This document shows, piece after piece, positions 6,104-12,955 of a DNA stretch of 12,955 nucleotides. A program made the translations under genes and the position numbers. Location: positions 1 to 12,955 of the forward strand of contig JADDPV010000229.1 in NCBI GenBank assembly GCA_016781705.1. Reading direction: 5' to 3'. The stretch is from Rubrobacter sp. Its GTDB lineage: Bacteria; Actinomycetota; Rubrobacteria; Rubrobacterales; Rubrobacteraceae. Positions within the stretch are counted from its first letter, which is position 1, and every line of letters begins with the position of its first letter. The notes under the pieces are model-generated. The model was not told the origin of the DNA, ran no database searches, and saw only the letters and a program-made list of their open reading frames with translations.

Positions 6104-7281
6104 CTATGCGGGGTCGGCCCCCGCTCTTGGGACGTTGTAGAGCGTATCGTAGGCCTCGCCGGTGGTCCAGGGGCGGTGCAGCAGCACCGAGAGCTTGCGC
6201 GCCGCCGCCACAACGGCCCTCCTCTTAGCGTTCCTGCCGCCGCGCTCGGCGATCTTCAGTCCGTGGCGCCTGAGGTCCGAGTCCGGAGCGAAGGGCCCCA
6301 GCACGTAGTGGGTGCCCTGCACCAGGAGCTTCCCGAGCATCTCGTCGCCCCTCTTGGAGATGCGCTGCTGCGGGTCGGACTCGCCGGACTGGTGCTGGCC
6401 CGGGGCGAGCCCGAGGTAGGCGCCCACCGAGCGGCTGGTCGAGAACCGGGACGGGTCCTCGAGGACCAGCACAAACGAGAGGGCCGTGACCGGCCCGACG
6501 CCGCCCACCTGCCGCAGCAGGGCGGTTTCGGGGTAGAGCTCGCGCGGGAGGGCCTCCAACGCTCGGTCGCACCCGCGGATGCGGGCGGTGAGCGACCCGA
6601 TCGTCTCCAGGAGCGGCTCGAGGGCCGGCAAGAGCGCCTCCGGCACGTGCTCGGCCGCCCTCCTGTGGAAGCTCTCGGCGTTGCACTTGGGCAGGCGCGC
6701 TCCGAAGGACTTGACCGCGCCTCGGACGCGGTTGACGAGCTTCGTCCTGGCCCCGACCAGGGCCTCGCGCGAGCGCACCATCGCCAGGTGGGCCTGCGAG
6801 GTCTCGCCCCGGTGCTCGATCGGGGAAAGGAGCCTCGGGTCGAGCCGGGCCAGGCGCGCCAGGTTCTCGGCGTCCAGCTTGTCGTTCTTTTTGCCCTGCG
6901 CGTAGATGAGCCCGAGCTCGCGGGCGTTGGCCACCAGCACCTCGTGGCCGCACCGCTCCAGCAGGCGGCTGATCCAGGGAGAGTGGGTGCCGGCTTCGAC
7001 GGCGACGCGCATCGGCTCGGCGCCTGCGAAGCGCCTCTGAAGGCCGCGGGGGTGGTCGTGGTGCGGGTCTCCTCGACGACCTCGCCGGTTCGGGTGTCCA
7101 CGAGGCACAGGTGGCTGTGGCGGTCGCCCACGTCGATGCCGACGGTGACGCTGGGTTGCTGGGACGACATGGCCGCTCCTCCTTCTGCGGGTTCGCACCT
7201 CGATCGGACGGTACCCCTTTCGGGTTGCCGCGCGACTCCGCCGAGGGCCGTTGCTTGGCCTTCTCATCCCATCTCATGAAA
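5761..7281 (-). mobile_element. IS110-family insertion sequence (boundaries tentative)
   Basis: The element carries one DEDD transposase (6104-7170, minus). Boundaries are proposed from a 10-base inverted match: TTTCATGAGA at 5761-5770 and its complement at 7272-7281. ATGAGAAGGC at 5765-5774 also matches the complement of 7258-7267. That gives about 1.5 kb, normal for the family, with about 100 bases before the transposase and about 340 after it. IS110 members lack classical target duplications and make a guide RNA from a noncoding end; the long downstream flank is the likelier site here. The upstream end abuts the ISL3 element at 7285. Confidence 0.45.
6104..7170 (-). pseudogene. IS110-family DEDD transposase, frameshifted
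   Basis: The start ATG 7170 follows a good GGAGGA site. The first 46 residues (SVTVGIDVGDRHSHLCLVDT) carry the first catalytic Asp of the RuvC-like DEDD domain. Near 7035-7042 the homology jumps to another frame, which continues with AVEAGTHSPW (Glu), KNDKLDAENLARLARLD (Asp pair), a helical middle, and the C-terminal transposase_20 region with GVGPVTALSFV, AYLGLAPGQHQSGESD (likely Ser nucleophile) and ISKRGDEMLGKLLVQGTHYVL. The total of 1067 bases is one short of a multiple of three, so a single missing base explains it; corrected length is about 355 residues, normal for the family. Both halves are otherwise well preserved, so the lesion is recent or a sequencing error. Confidence 0.88.
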
Positions 7282-7284
7282 TGC

Positions 7285-7309
7285 GGGTTCTCCCGATCTT
7301 TTGGTGAAG
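7285..7309 (+). repeat. ISL3 terminal inverted repeat (end downstream of transposase)
   Basis: These 25 bases start GGGTTCTCCC and end TTTTGGTGAAG. About 17-18 of them match the tip of the ISL3 stump at 2021-1997 on the minus strand. They lie about 40 bases beyond the corrected transposase stop, as is usual for these elements. Confidence 0.55.
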
Positions 7310-7349
7310 CGGAGCGTCCTCCCGTATGCCGCCGCTTTGGGCGGTTTTC

Positions 7350-9009
7350 TCAGGCCGCCAGCACCCTCGCCCTCAGCAGGTCGAACCCCGCCCTCCCGTA
7401 GCCCTGGCGTTTCACGAGCTTGAGCTTGTTCACGAAGCCTTCCACGGGGCCGTTTGGACCAGGGCTCCGTCAGCCCGGCACGCACCGCCGCGAGGTCCTT
7501 CTTCAAGCCCGCGGCGAACTTCTTCATCACCTGAGCCTCCGACGTTTCGGCCTCCTCCAGCCACCCGTCCAGCTTCTCCCCCTCGAGCTCTCGGACCATC
7601 CCGGCGAAATCCTGCGTCAGACGGCGGGCGTCGGCCAGCGCCGGGTCGGAGGCGCAAAGCCTCTGCAGGTACTCCTTCTGCTCCGCGTTCAGCATCTCCT
7701 CCCTGCGCATGAACAGGGCCGCGACGTTCTTGGCGGTCGGGGAGGCGCCGGCGATGCTGCCCCTCTTCGCCCTCGGGGCGAGGGAGAGCTTCTTGCCTTG
7801 TTGCTCCGTGTACCTGAAGCTCGAGAGCAGCCTGTTCACGGTGTCTATGCTGTGGCGGTAGCCCCGCTCGCGGATCTCTTGGTGGAGCCGCTTGGCGCTG
7901 CGGCAGCCCCCGTTCCATCGCCCGAGGAGGTAGGGCAGGTAAGGATCGAGCACGCTCGCCCTCCTCCTGTACCCGGGCCGCGGCGGGGGCTCCGCGAGCT
8001 CCCTGTAGCGGTAGACGGTGCTCCGGCTCGTGCCGAGCCACTCCGCGATGTCCTTCACGCTCGCCCCCGCCAGGTGCAGCCGCCTTATGTCCTTCCACCG
8101 CTCGACGAGGCGCTCGTGGCGCCTCTGGGCCGGTCCTTCGACGCTCCCGTACGGCCTCCCCAGACGGGCGGACAAAGACGAAACGTCGTCGTCGATGGAG
8201 CCGGGAAGCCGCTCCTCACCGTCGGCCGCCCCCTGCGCGGCGGCCTTCCCCAGCGCGGTCCGTTTGCGCAGCAGGAACTCCTCGAGTCCCAGGGCGAGGC
8301 CGCGGAGGAGGTGTCAGCGGTCCGCGACCTGCACGGCTTCGGGGGCGCCCTTCGCTATTCCTTCCTTGTAGATCCTGGAGCGGTCGCGCGTCGCCACCTC
8401 CACCCCGGGGTGCCGACGCAGCCAACTCGCGAGGCCCTCCTGAGAGCATTCCGGCAGCAGGTCCACCACCCTGCGGCGCTCGAGGTCCACCAGGATAGTG
8501 CCGTACGCGTTGCCCTTCCTGAAGGCGAAGTCGTCCACCCCCAGCACCCGCACCCGCTCGTTCGGGGCTTGGGGCGGTCGTCGCGCCCGGGCCAGGAGGG
8601 CGTCGGGGCTCACGAGCAGCCCGAGCTCCCGGGCAAGCCTCGACCCGGCCTCCCCGCCGAGCTCGAGGGCGATCGCCAGGAGCGCTTCCTCCAAGCGGGC
8701 GGTCTTCCTGGCCCGCGCGGCGATCTCCGGTAGCCGCTCGCAGAAGATGGCCCGCTCACAGGAGCGAGCGCCGCAGAAGAACTTGCGGGCACGGACCTCC
8801 AGCCTGACCGCGATGCCGCGCCAGGGGAGGTCCGAAACCTTCCTAGTATACCTGCTGTGGACGCGCCGAGAGGACGCTCCGCAAGAGAGACAGCGGGCGG
8901 AGCTCGCCTCGGGTTCTGCGAGCAGCGTCAAACCCTCCTGCTGCGCGCTCAGGTGCACGATCGCGAGGCCGGTCGGTAGCAGGCGGGCGGAGAGCGGCGG
9001 TTTCGGCAC
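7350..9009 (-). pseudogene. ISL3-family transposase with in-frame TGA and +1 frameshift
   Basis: Domains in order: N-terminal zinc region (CLSCG, then FFC-x5-CER), VRVLGVDDFAFRKG with the first catalytic Asp, the second Asp in AVQVADR, an HTH (SVKDIAEWLGTSRSTVYRYRE), then the final Glu region with EGFVNKLK. At 8316-8314 a TGA stands where family members carry an aromatic residue before HLL; TGG to TGA is a one-base change. At 7455-7453 one extra A shifts the frame, so that WSNGPVEGFVNKLKLVKRQ, read after correction, is lost; the restored stop is at 7352-7350. The span is 3n+1 bases, as expected. I chose GTG 9009 because AAGGGA precedes it and its distance to LLP-x-GL equals that of the stump; ATG 9057 has no ribosome site. 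Confidence 0.87.
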
Positions 9010-9172
9010 GGGAGCATCCCTTCTCGCGGAGCGCGGAGAGGCTCTTTCGGAAGTCATGGTAGGCTTCGCGTCGCCGCTTCGCGAGCCGTAAGAGTAACCG
9101 TGGTCGGCCACGAAGCCGTGAGCCCGCCCCCCGTGGCGTGGTCTGCTCGCGGGGCTTCCCTGACGGTTCCCT

Positions 9173-9224
9173 TGACGGGAGCCGGTTTGCGGTCTATTTT
9201 GCAATCGGGTTTGCAGTACAAACG
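9173..9224 (+). promoter_or_regulatory. promoter and repeat operator of membrane protein/regulator operon
   Basis: TTGACG (9173-9178), 16 bases, then TATTTT (9195-9200) form a good sigma-70-like promoter. TTTGC occurs three times at exact 12-base intervals (9186, 9198, 9210), and the last is half of an inverted repeat GTTTG-5-CAAAC (9209-9223) near the predicted +1. Binding there would block transcription. The winged-helix regulator at the end of the operon is the natural candidate ligand. Confidence 0.5.
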
Positions 9225-9238
9225 AAACGGGGCGAGCG

Positions 9239-9897
9239 GTGCGGGACCTGGAGCGCATAAGGTACGTCGCGGCGAACTACGGTCGGCTTCAGGGCTTGAG
9301 GAAGTTGCCCGTTGGGCTGTTCTTCTTGCTGTGGGTGGCGGCGCTCGTCTCCACGTTGGTGTGGACTCGGACCCTCGAAGATACCGTCGTGCCCGCCGGG
9401 TACGTCTACGCGGTCCTGTGCTTGGTCGTCATGATCTTCGTCGGTTCGGTTCTGCTCTACGATCGCATAGGCGTCTACTACGAGCGCAGGTACGGCTCGG
9501 TCGAGCGTTTCTCGCGGGTTCCTGCCCGTCGGAAGGCGTTGTACGCGGCCATAGTCCTCGCGGTGGTCCTGGGCAGCTCGTTCGGCCTCCTCGTCCTGGG
9601 CGTCGCCATGAGGTCGCGCACCGGCCCGAGCGCCGTTTCCAGACGCACTACCTGGCGATGGCGGCGCTCCTGGTGGGCTACGGCCTGTTCCATATGGTGG
9701 GCTTGGTCGTGAGCGTGACGCTGAGCCCGGACCTGCTGGACGCCATGCTCGTCCTACACAAGTGGGGCCGGCTCATCACCCTGCCTGTTCTCGGCCTGTA
9801 CTTCCTCGTGGGTGGCGTCCTCGACCACCTGCTGCTGACCGGTACCATGAAGGCCCTGCCCGAGGAGGAGGAACAAGATGGCGGAGCAGCCGTTTGA
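9239..9897 (+). pseudogene. five-TM integral membrane protein, frameshifted
   Basis: I do not recognise a named family. The GTG at 9239 opens a frame with three hydrophobic segments at about residues 24-42, 53-74 and 101-123. After codon 129 the hydrophobic pattern continues in the next frame (PERRFQTHYLAMAALLVGYG, then LITLPVLGLYFLVGGVLDHL), giving two more membrane segments and an acidic tail PEEEEQDGG with stop at 9895-9897. The whole is 659 bases (3n+2), so restoring one C in the CCC run at 9625-9627 gives a single 219-residue protein. Its end overlaps the regulator start by 20 bases, implying translational coupling. Membrane protein plus small winged-helix regulator pairs are common in Actinomycetota, often self-regulating; the transported or sensed compound is unknown. 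Confidence 0.7.
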
Positions 9898-10204
9898 GGA
9901 GCTGGCGGGGCTCGACCGCCTGATCCACGAGCCCGCCCGCCTCGCCATCATGACCGCCCTCTCCGCGTCGGCGGGCACGGACTTCCTCTTCCTGCAACGC
10001 CTCACGGGACTGACGAAGGGCAACCTCTCGAGCCACCTCTCCAAGCTCGAGGGGGCGGGCTTGGTTCGGGTGAAGAAGAGGTTCGTCGGCAAGCGGCCGA
10101 ACACGACCGTGAGCCTGACCGAGGAGGGACGGGCGGCGATAGACGAGCACTGGCGGCGGTTGGAGAAGCTGCGCGAGGTCGCTCGCGAGTGGCGGCGGCA
10201 CTGA
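9878..10204 (+). CDS. winged-helix transcriptional regulator (HTH_34/MarR-like)
   Basis: This 108-residue protein is a compact winged helix: IHEPARLAIMTALSASAGTDFLFLQRLTGLTKGNLSSHLSKLEGAGLVRVKKRF, where LTKGNLSSHLSKLEGAG is the recognition helix (about residues 44-60), and a wing follows with RPNTTVSLTEEGRAAI. The C-terminal helix EHWRRLEKLREVAREW is a likely dimer interface. It belongs to the stand-alone HTH_34 type near MarR/ArsR; no metal-binding cysteine is present. ATG 9878 follows GAGGAGGAGGAA and lies inside the end of the membrane protein gene. I infer that it represses its own operon through the TTTGC repeats at 9186-9223; its effector is unknown. Confidence 0.88.
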   Translation: MAEQPFEELAGLDRLIHEPARLAIMTALSASAGTDFLFLQRLTGLTKGNLSSHLSKLEGAGLVRVKKRFVGKRPNTTVSLTEEGRAAIDEHWRRLEKLREVAREWRRH

Positions 10205-10522
10205 AGCACCCGTGCAGTTACTCCTTCGGATGGGGCCCTTCCGAAATGCTTGGGGCCTCGACCCGAGGCTCGTCGTCGGGAAGCGAACCCTCGAGGACCC
10301 ATCCCGATTCGACGGCGCCTGGACCCGGGAGCGGATGATTCACCAAGAAGCCGGGAGAGCTCGGGGTTTGTGTCCTAGTCTGTAGGCGAAGACGTTTGTT
10401 TGCCTTCACTCTTTTGGGGTCTGGTACTGCTGGGGGTTGGGGTCCGGTACTGCTGGGAGGCGGACAGGACGGTGCGGTGAGCCTTGACGCGCGAGGCGGG
10501 CTCGAAGAAACACCACCCCCAT
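10205..10522. other. gene-free stretch between regulator and CHRD gene
   Basis: About 320 bases with no credible gene. It holds a small hairpin just past the regulator stop (TTCGGA at 10225-10230 pairing with TCCGAA at 10240-10245), which lacks a T-tract and is only a weak terminator candidate, and the tandem repeat at 10416-10461. Confidence 0.5.
10416..10461 (+). repeat. two tandem 23-bp repeats
   Basis: Units 10416-10438 and 10439-10461 both follow the pattern GGGGTC-Y-GGTACTGCTGGG and differ at only a few positions. There are just two copies and no flanking gene start, so the function is unknown. Confidence 0.7.
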
Positions 10523-10572
10523 CGGCGATGGAGGGACCGGAGTTCGTGCGAGCTCCGGTCCCTCCGTCGCCG
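10523..10572. terminator. 20-bp stem hairpin downstream of CHRD gene
   Basis: Arms 10523-10542 and 10553-10572 pair over 20 positions with one T-G wobble around a 10-base loop. It starts 16 bases beyond the stop of the minus-strand CHRD gene. A real U-tract is lacking; only GTTTCTT follows further on. It probably ends that transcript or protects its 3' end. Confidence 0.6.
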
Positions 10573-10588
10573 GCGGATCGTCTGGAGC

Positions 10589-11332
10589 CTACTGCGCGGC
10601 GTTCCTGGACCCGAGGACGCGAGAGACGAACAGGCCTCCGACAGCCAGTGCCCCACCGGCGAGCCCGGCGGCGAGCCCGACGAGGTTGATGCCCCCGGTC
10701 TCGGGCATCGTCATCGCGGCGGAGCTTGTCGGCACGATCTTGCCGCAGTCCGTCGGTAGCGTCCCCTCCAGGGGTATCTCGGGCTTGATGTCGCTCGGGG
10801 CGCCGTCGTACTTGCCGCTGCCGTCCACGTCGATGCCGTGCTGGACGATCGCGAAGTCGCCGAGGTTGGCGGCCACGTCGGCCGGCAGGGTGAGCGTCCG
10901 CGAGTAGGCGAGGGTGCCGTCGGCGCCCGCCTTGGGCATCCTATCGACCGCGGTCGCGCTCTCGGGGCTGGTATCGCCCGTCACGGTCAGGGAAGACAGG
11001 ATCGGGCCGTAGGCCGGCTGGCCCTCGGGTGTGCTCAGGAGACCGTCGCCGTTCGCGTCGAGCGCCAGCGTCGGGCACTCGCTTATGGCCTGGGCCATGC
11101 CGTGGATGTGCTGGGCGTGGGGCAGGTTCGGCGTGAGGCCCTGGGAGCCGATGTCTATGCCTAGCTGGTTGCTGTCGAGGGTCATCGTGGCCGTCCCGGT
11201 TGACCCCGACCCGTTCTGCGGGGTCAAGTCGGCCTCGAACGTCTGCTGGCCACCCTCCTGCGCGAACGCGGTCCCGGTCACGCCCAGCGAAAGTACCGCG
11301 GCTGCGGACAGCACGCCTAGTTTCTTCTTCAT
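10589..11332 (-). CDS. secreted CHRD-like surface protein with MPETG sorting signal
   Basis: This 247-residue exported protein has a Sec signal peptide (MKKKLGVLSAAAVLSLGV, cut after AFA, about 24). The body resembles CHRD domains: an amphipathic beta pattern and HAQHIHG (72-78). Two acidic loops look like calcium sites: DANGDGLLSTPE (92-103), with EF-hand spacing D-x-N-x-DG-x5-E, and DVDGSGKYD (168-176). Near the C-terminus MPETG (209-213) is followed by a hydrophobic segment (about 216-236) and SRVLGSRNAAQ, a sortase-type cell wall sorting signal. ATG 11332 follows GGAGGAACGA; an in-frame ATG at 11344 lies within the ribosome site and is rejected. It is divergent from the sigma/anti-sigma pair and may be its target. 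CHRD function is not well known. Confidence 0.82.
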   Translation of the reverse strand: MKKKLGVLSAAAVLSLGVTGTAFAQEGGQQTFEADLTPQNGSGSTGTATMTLDSNQLGIDIGSQGLTPNLPHAQHIHGMAQAISECPTLALDANGDGLLSTPEGQPAYGPILSSLTVTGDTSPESATAVDRMPKAGADGTLAYSRTLTLPADVAANLGDFAIVQHGIDVDGSGKYDGAPSDIKPEIPLEGTLPTDCGKIVPTSSAAMTMPETGGINLVGLAAGLAGGALAVGGLFVSRVLGSRNAAQ

Positions 11333-11496
11333 TCGTTCCTCCATCTTTTCGCGCCTCTTGCGAGGTCACGGGTTACCTGATCGACACGACTTCGATTCTC
11401 GTCTTCCTACACGTTCACCTCCCTCTCGCCGAACCGGTATCGGGGCGCCCCGCCGGTCGAAGCCGCTCGTCCTTGTACGGGCCTTACGGCTCGGCG

Positions 11497-11519
11497 GTTC
11501 GCGCGTCGCGGACTTTTTT
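11497..11519 (+). terminator. terminator-like hairpin in the sigma factor leader
   Basis: GTTCGCG (11497-11503), a CGT loop and CGCGGAC (11507-11513) form a 7-bp stem with one wobble, followed by six T residues. No plus-strand gene precedes it, so if real it would act inside the leader of the sigma gene about 105 bases downstream. Confidence 0.5.
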
Positions 11520-11624
11520 CTACTTTCCCCGCGATATTCCTGGTCGGCCCAGATCGTCCGAGACGGACGAAGACTTTCCTCCACCGCGAACCGGGGCGCG
11601 CGTGCTCGCGTATAAGGGTCGGAG

Positions 11625-12258
11625 ATGAAGAGTTCGGTTACCCTGGACATACCGGCGGCAAGAGGCGAGACCCGAGGAGGATCCGTCGAGGGAGGGCGAG
11701 GAAAACGCGGCGTGAGGGAAGGGGACGAGGCCCTGATGCGGCGGGTTGCCGCCACCGGGGACGACGGCGCCCTCTCCGCGCTCTACGACCGCTACGCCGG
11801 GATGGTCTACGCGATGGGACTGAGGCTATCGGGCGACCGCTCGCTCGCCGAGGACCTCGTCCAGGACGTCTTCGCCAGCGTGTGGGGCAAGGCCGAGAGC
11901 TTCGACCCCTCGAAGGCGAGCCTCGTGACCTGGATCTACCGCATAACCCGCAACCGCAGCACGGACCTCGACCGCAGGCGCAGGTCCCGCCCCGCCTCGG
12001 CCGGGAGCGAGCCGCTGGTCCACGTTGTCGGGAGCGAGGACACGCGCCGCCTCGCCGAGCGCCTCGACGTCGCCGAGGCGCTCTCGCGGCTCTCCCCGGA
12101 CCACCAGGAGGTGCTCGCCCTCGCCTACCTGGAGGGTCACCCAGCGGGAGATAGCCCTAAAACTCGACGTCCCGCTGGGGACGGTGAAGAGCAGGACCGC
12201 GTCCGCGCTCAGGGCCATGCGCAGGACGATGTTGCCCGAGGGGGACGCCGATGGATGA
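11625..12258 (+). pseudogene. ECF sigma factor (SigK-like), frameshifted before region 4.2
   Basis: Region 2 is complete (ALSALYDRYAGMVYAMGLRL, AEDLVQDVFASVWGKAESFD, WIYRITRNRSTDLDRRRR), about residues 50-118. Region 4 starts with VAEALSRLSPDHQEVLALAYLEG. At about 12132-12140 the homology moves to another frame, TQREIALKLDVPLGTVKSRTASALRAMRR, which includes the DNA-recognition helix and ends at 12258. The span is 3n+1 bases, so either one extra G in the GGG run or two missing bases. Read as given, the protein would lose region 4.2 and not recognise -35 elements. ATG 11625 has AAGGG upstream; the first 34 residues are a basic extension not typical of the family. The stop overlaps the anti-sigma start, so the two are coupled. 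Confidence 0.82.
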
Positions 12259-12919
12259 ACACCGCCGTTACGAGGAGATGCTGGCCCTGCGCGCGCTCGG
12301 AGAGCTTGGGCCGGAGGAGGAGCGAGAGCTTGCGCGCCACCTCGAAGGATGCGCCAGGTGCCGAGACGAGGCGGAGGCCCTGCGCCTCGTCCACCACGAT
12401 CTGCTCGGGGCTTCGGTCTCCCCACCCGCGCACCTGAAAGACCTCGTCATAACGGATCTACCCCGCCGTCGACCACGCCGGCGCCGCGTGCCGGGTGTCG
12501 CGCTGGCGGCCGCCGTGCTCCTGGTGGCCCTGATCCTGGGCGGGGCGTACGCCGAGTTCCTCGGTCGGACGGAGACGGCGGCGAGCAGGGTCTCGCTCAA
12601 ACCGACCGGGCTCGCTCCGGGCGCGAGCGGGGAGGTGCGGATCGAAGACGCCGGCACCAACGCGCGCGTGAACCTGGAGGTCTCCGGCCTGCCCGAGCTC
12701 CGCCCCGACGAGTACTACGAGCTGTGGTTCGTGAAGGATGGGGAGCGTATCAGCGGCGGAGGGTTTACCGTGGACGACGAGGGGGATGCCACGGTGACCA
12801 TGAGCGCTCCCGGGGCCGCCGAAAGGTACCCGAGCATGGGGATAACCCGCGAGGAGTCTCCGGGAGATCCGCGCCCCAGCCCCACTAAAGTCCTGGGTGG
12901 GGAGCTCCGGCGACCCTAG
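12251..12919 (+). CDS. zinc-type (ZAS) anti-sigma factor, RskA-like
   Basis: This 222-residue membrane protein has an N-terminal anti-sigma domain with the H-x3-C-x2-C signature (HLEGCARC; His30, Cys34, Cys37). A basic stretch RRRPRRRR comes next, then one membrane segment (about 82-100), and an extracytoplasmic RskA-type domain (about 105-220) with GEVRIEDAGTNARVNLEVSGLPEL and YYELWFVKDGERISGGGF. It should hold the sigma factor at the membrane until regulated proteolysis frees it. The ATG at 12251 follows GAGGGGG and overlaps the sigma stop by 8 bases. The protein is intact although its sigma partner is frameshifted, which argues that the frameshift is recent or artefactual. The last 36 bases of the window contain nothing I recognise. 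Confidence 0.92.
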   Translation: MDEHRRYEEMLALRALGELGPEEERELARHLEGCARCRDEAEALRLVHHDLLGASVSPPAHLKDLVITDLPRRRPRRRRVPGVALAAAVLLVALILGGAYAEFLGRTETAASRVSLKPTGLAPGASGEVRIEDAGTNARVNLEVSGLPELRPDEYYELWFVKDGERISGGGFTVDDEGDATVTMSAPGAAERYPSMGITREESPGDPRPSPTKVLGGELRRP

Positions 12920-12955
12920 TCCTTCGTCACTCTTCCGTTGCTGGGTAGAGGCTGC

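Larger units (their letters stand above)
7285..9126 (-). mobile_element. ISL3-family insertion sequence
   Basis: A transposase of the ISL3 family is flanked by related ends. The end at 7285 on the plus strand reads GGGTTCTCCCGATC then TTTTGGTGAAG. The other end, read on the minus strand from 9126, starts GGGCTCACGGCTTCGTGG and resembles the stump element's tip with gaps. The resulting 1.84 kb is a little long for the family but fits a roughly 550-residue transposase. I could not find the expected 8-base target duplication, so the ends may be off by some bases or the flanks have rearranged. It is a diverged relative of the stump inside arsA. Confidence 0.6.

Noticed and set aside
5648..7279. 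A 543-codon plus-strand open frame across the IS110 region
   Set aside because: Arg/Pro/Gly-rich shadow of the minus-strand transposase and its flank; no start signal or domain.
7420..8733. A 437-codon plus-strand open frame across the ISL3 element
   Set aside because: Antisense shadow of the ISL3 transposase, whose motifs are clear on the minus strand.
7277..9134. 8-bp target duplication around the ISL3 element
   Set aside because: Bases flanking the proposed ends (TGAAATGC and GCCCCCCG) do not match.
11391..11624. Classical ECF or Mycobacterium-type SigK promoter motifs in the divergent gap
   Set aside because: Only partial matches such as GAACC near 11590 were found; spacing to the starts is poor, so I list no promoter.
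3027..12572. CRISPR array
   Set aside because: Repeats found are two- to four-copy direct repeats or hairpins without regular spacers, and there are no cas genes.

Overview
GC-rich chromosomal segment with many GTG/TTG starts. Gene content and transposase types point to a high-GC Actinomycetota, plausibly a Rubrobacter-like lineage; this is inferred from protein character, not from a marker gene. It is an accessory region: short host operons are separated and damaged by at least four transposon-derived segments.

Layout: (1) 1-510 (+), C-terminal part of a DDE integrase-type transposase entering from the left. (2) 597-1424 (-), a two-domain SnoaL/NTF2-like protein. (3) 1684-~2021 (-), the amino-terminal stump and left end of an ISL3-family element, which interrupts arsA. 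(4) 2007-3455 (-), arsenic module: a leaderless-looking promoter, arsR, an intrinsic terminator overlapping the arsR stop, arsD, and an arsA cut off inside its DTAP signature. arsD and arsA now form one open frame, yet the classical ArsD Cys-rich tail is still readable in another frame. (5) 3456-3613, a possible structured RNA ending in a 46-bp perfect palindrome. (6) 3634-5475 (-), phoX, a Tat-exported lipoprotein phosphatase, preceded by four 11-bp direct repeats that look like a PHO box. (7) About 5761-7281 (-), an IS110-family element with a frameshifted transposase and a noncoding flank that could hold a guide (bridge) RNA. (8) 7285-~9126 (-), a nearly complete ISL3 element with a TGA codon and a +1 frameshift. 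(9) 9173-10204 (+), promoter/operator, a five-TM membrane protein (frameshifted) and a winged-helix regulator. (10) 10589-11332 (-), a secreted CHRD-like protein with two calcium-loop motifs and an MPETG sorting signal. (11) 11625-12919 (+), an ECF sigma factor (frameshifted) overlapping a zinc-type, RskA-like anti-sigma factor.

How they fit together: the arsenic module senses As(III) (ArsR) and should deliver it through ArsD to ArsA, but ArsA is destroyed and no ArsB/Acr3 or ArsC lies here, so only sensing is left intact. PhoX fits phosphate scavenging under PhoP/PhoB-type control. The divergent surface protein/sigma/anti-sigma set resembles the SigK-RskA systems that control exported surface antigens in mycobacteria.

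A window-wide oddity: five coding regions, including non-transposon genes, are broken by single small indels, several next to short homopolymer runs. Either the locus is decaying or the assembly carries indel errors; this affects every pseudogene call below.
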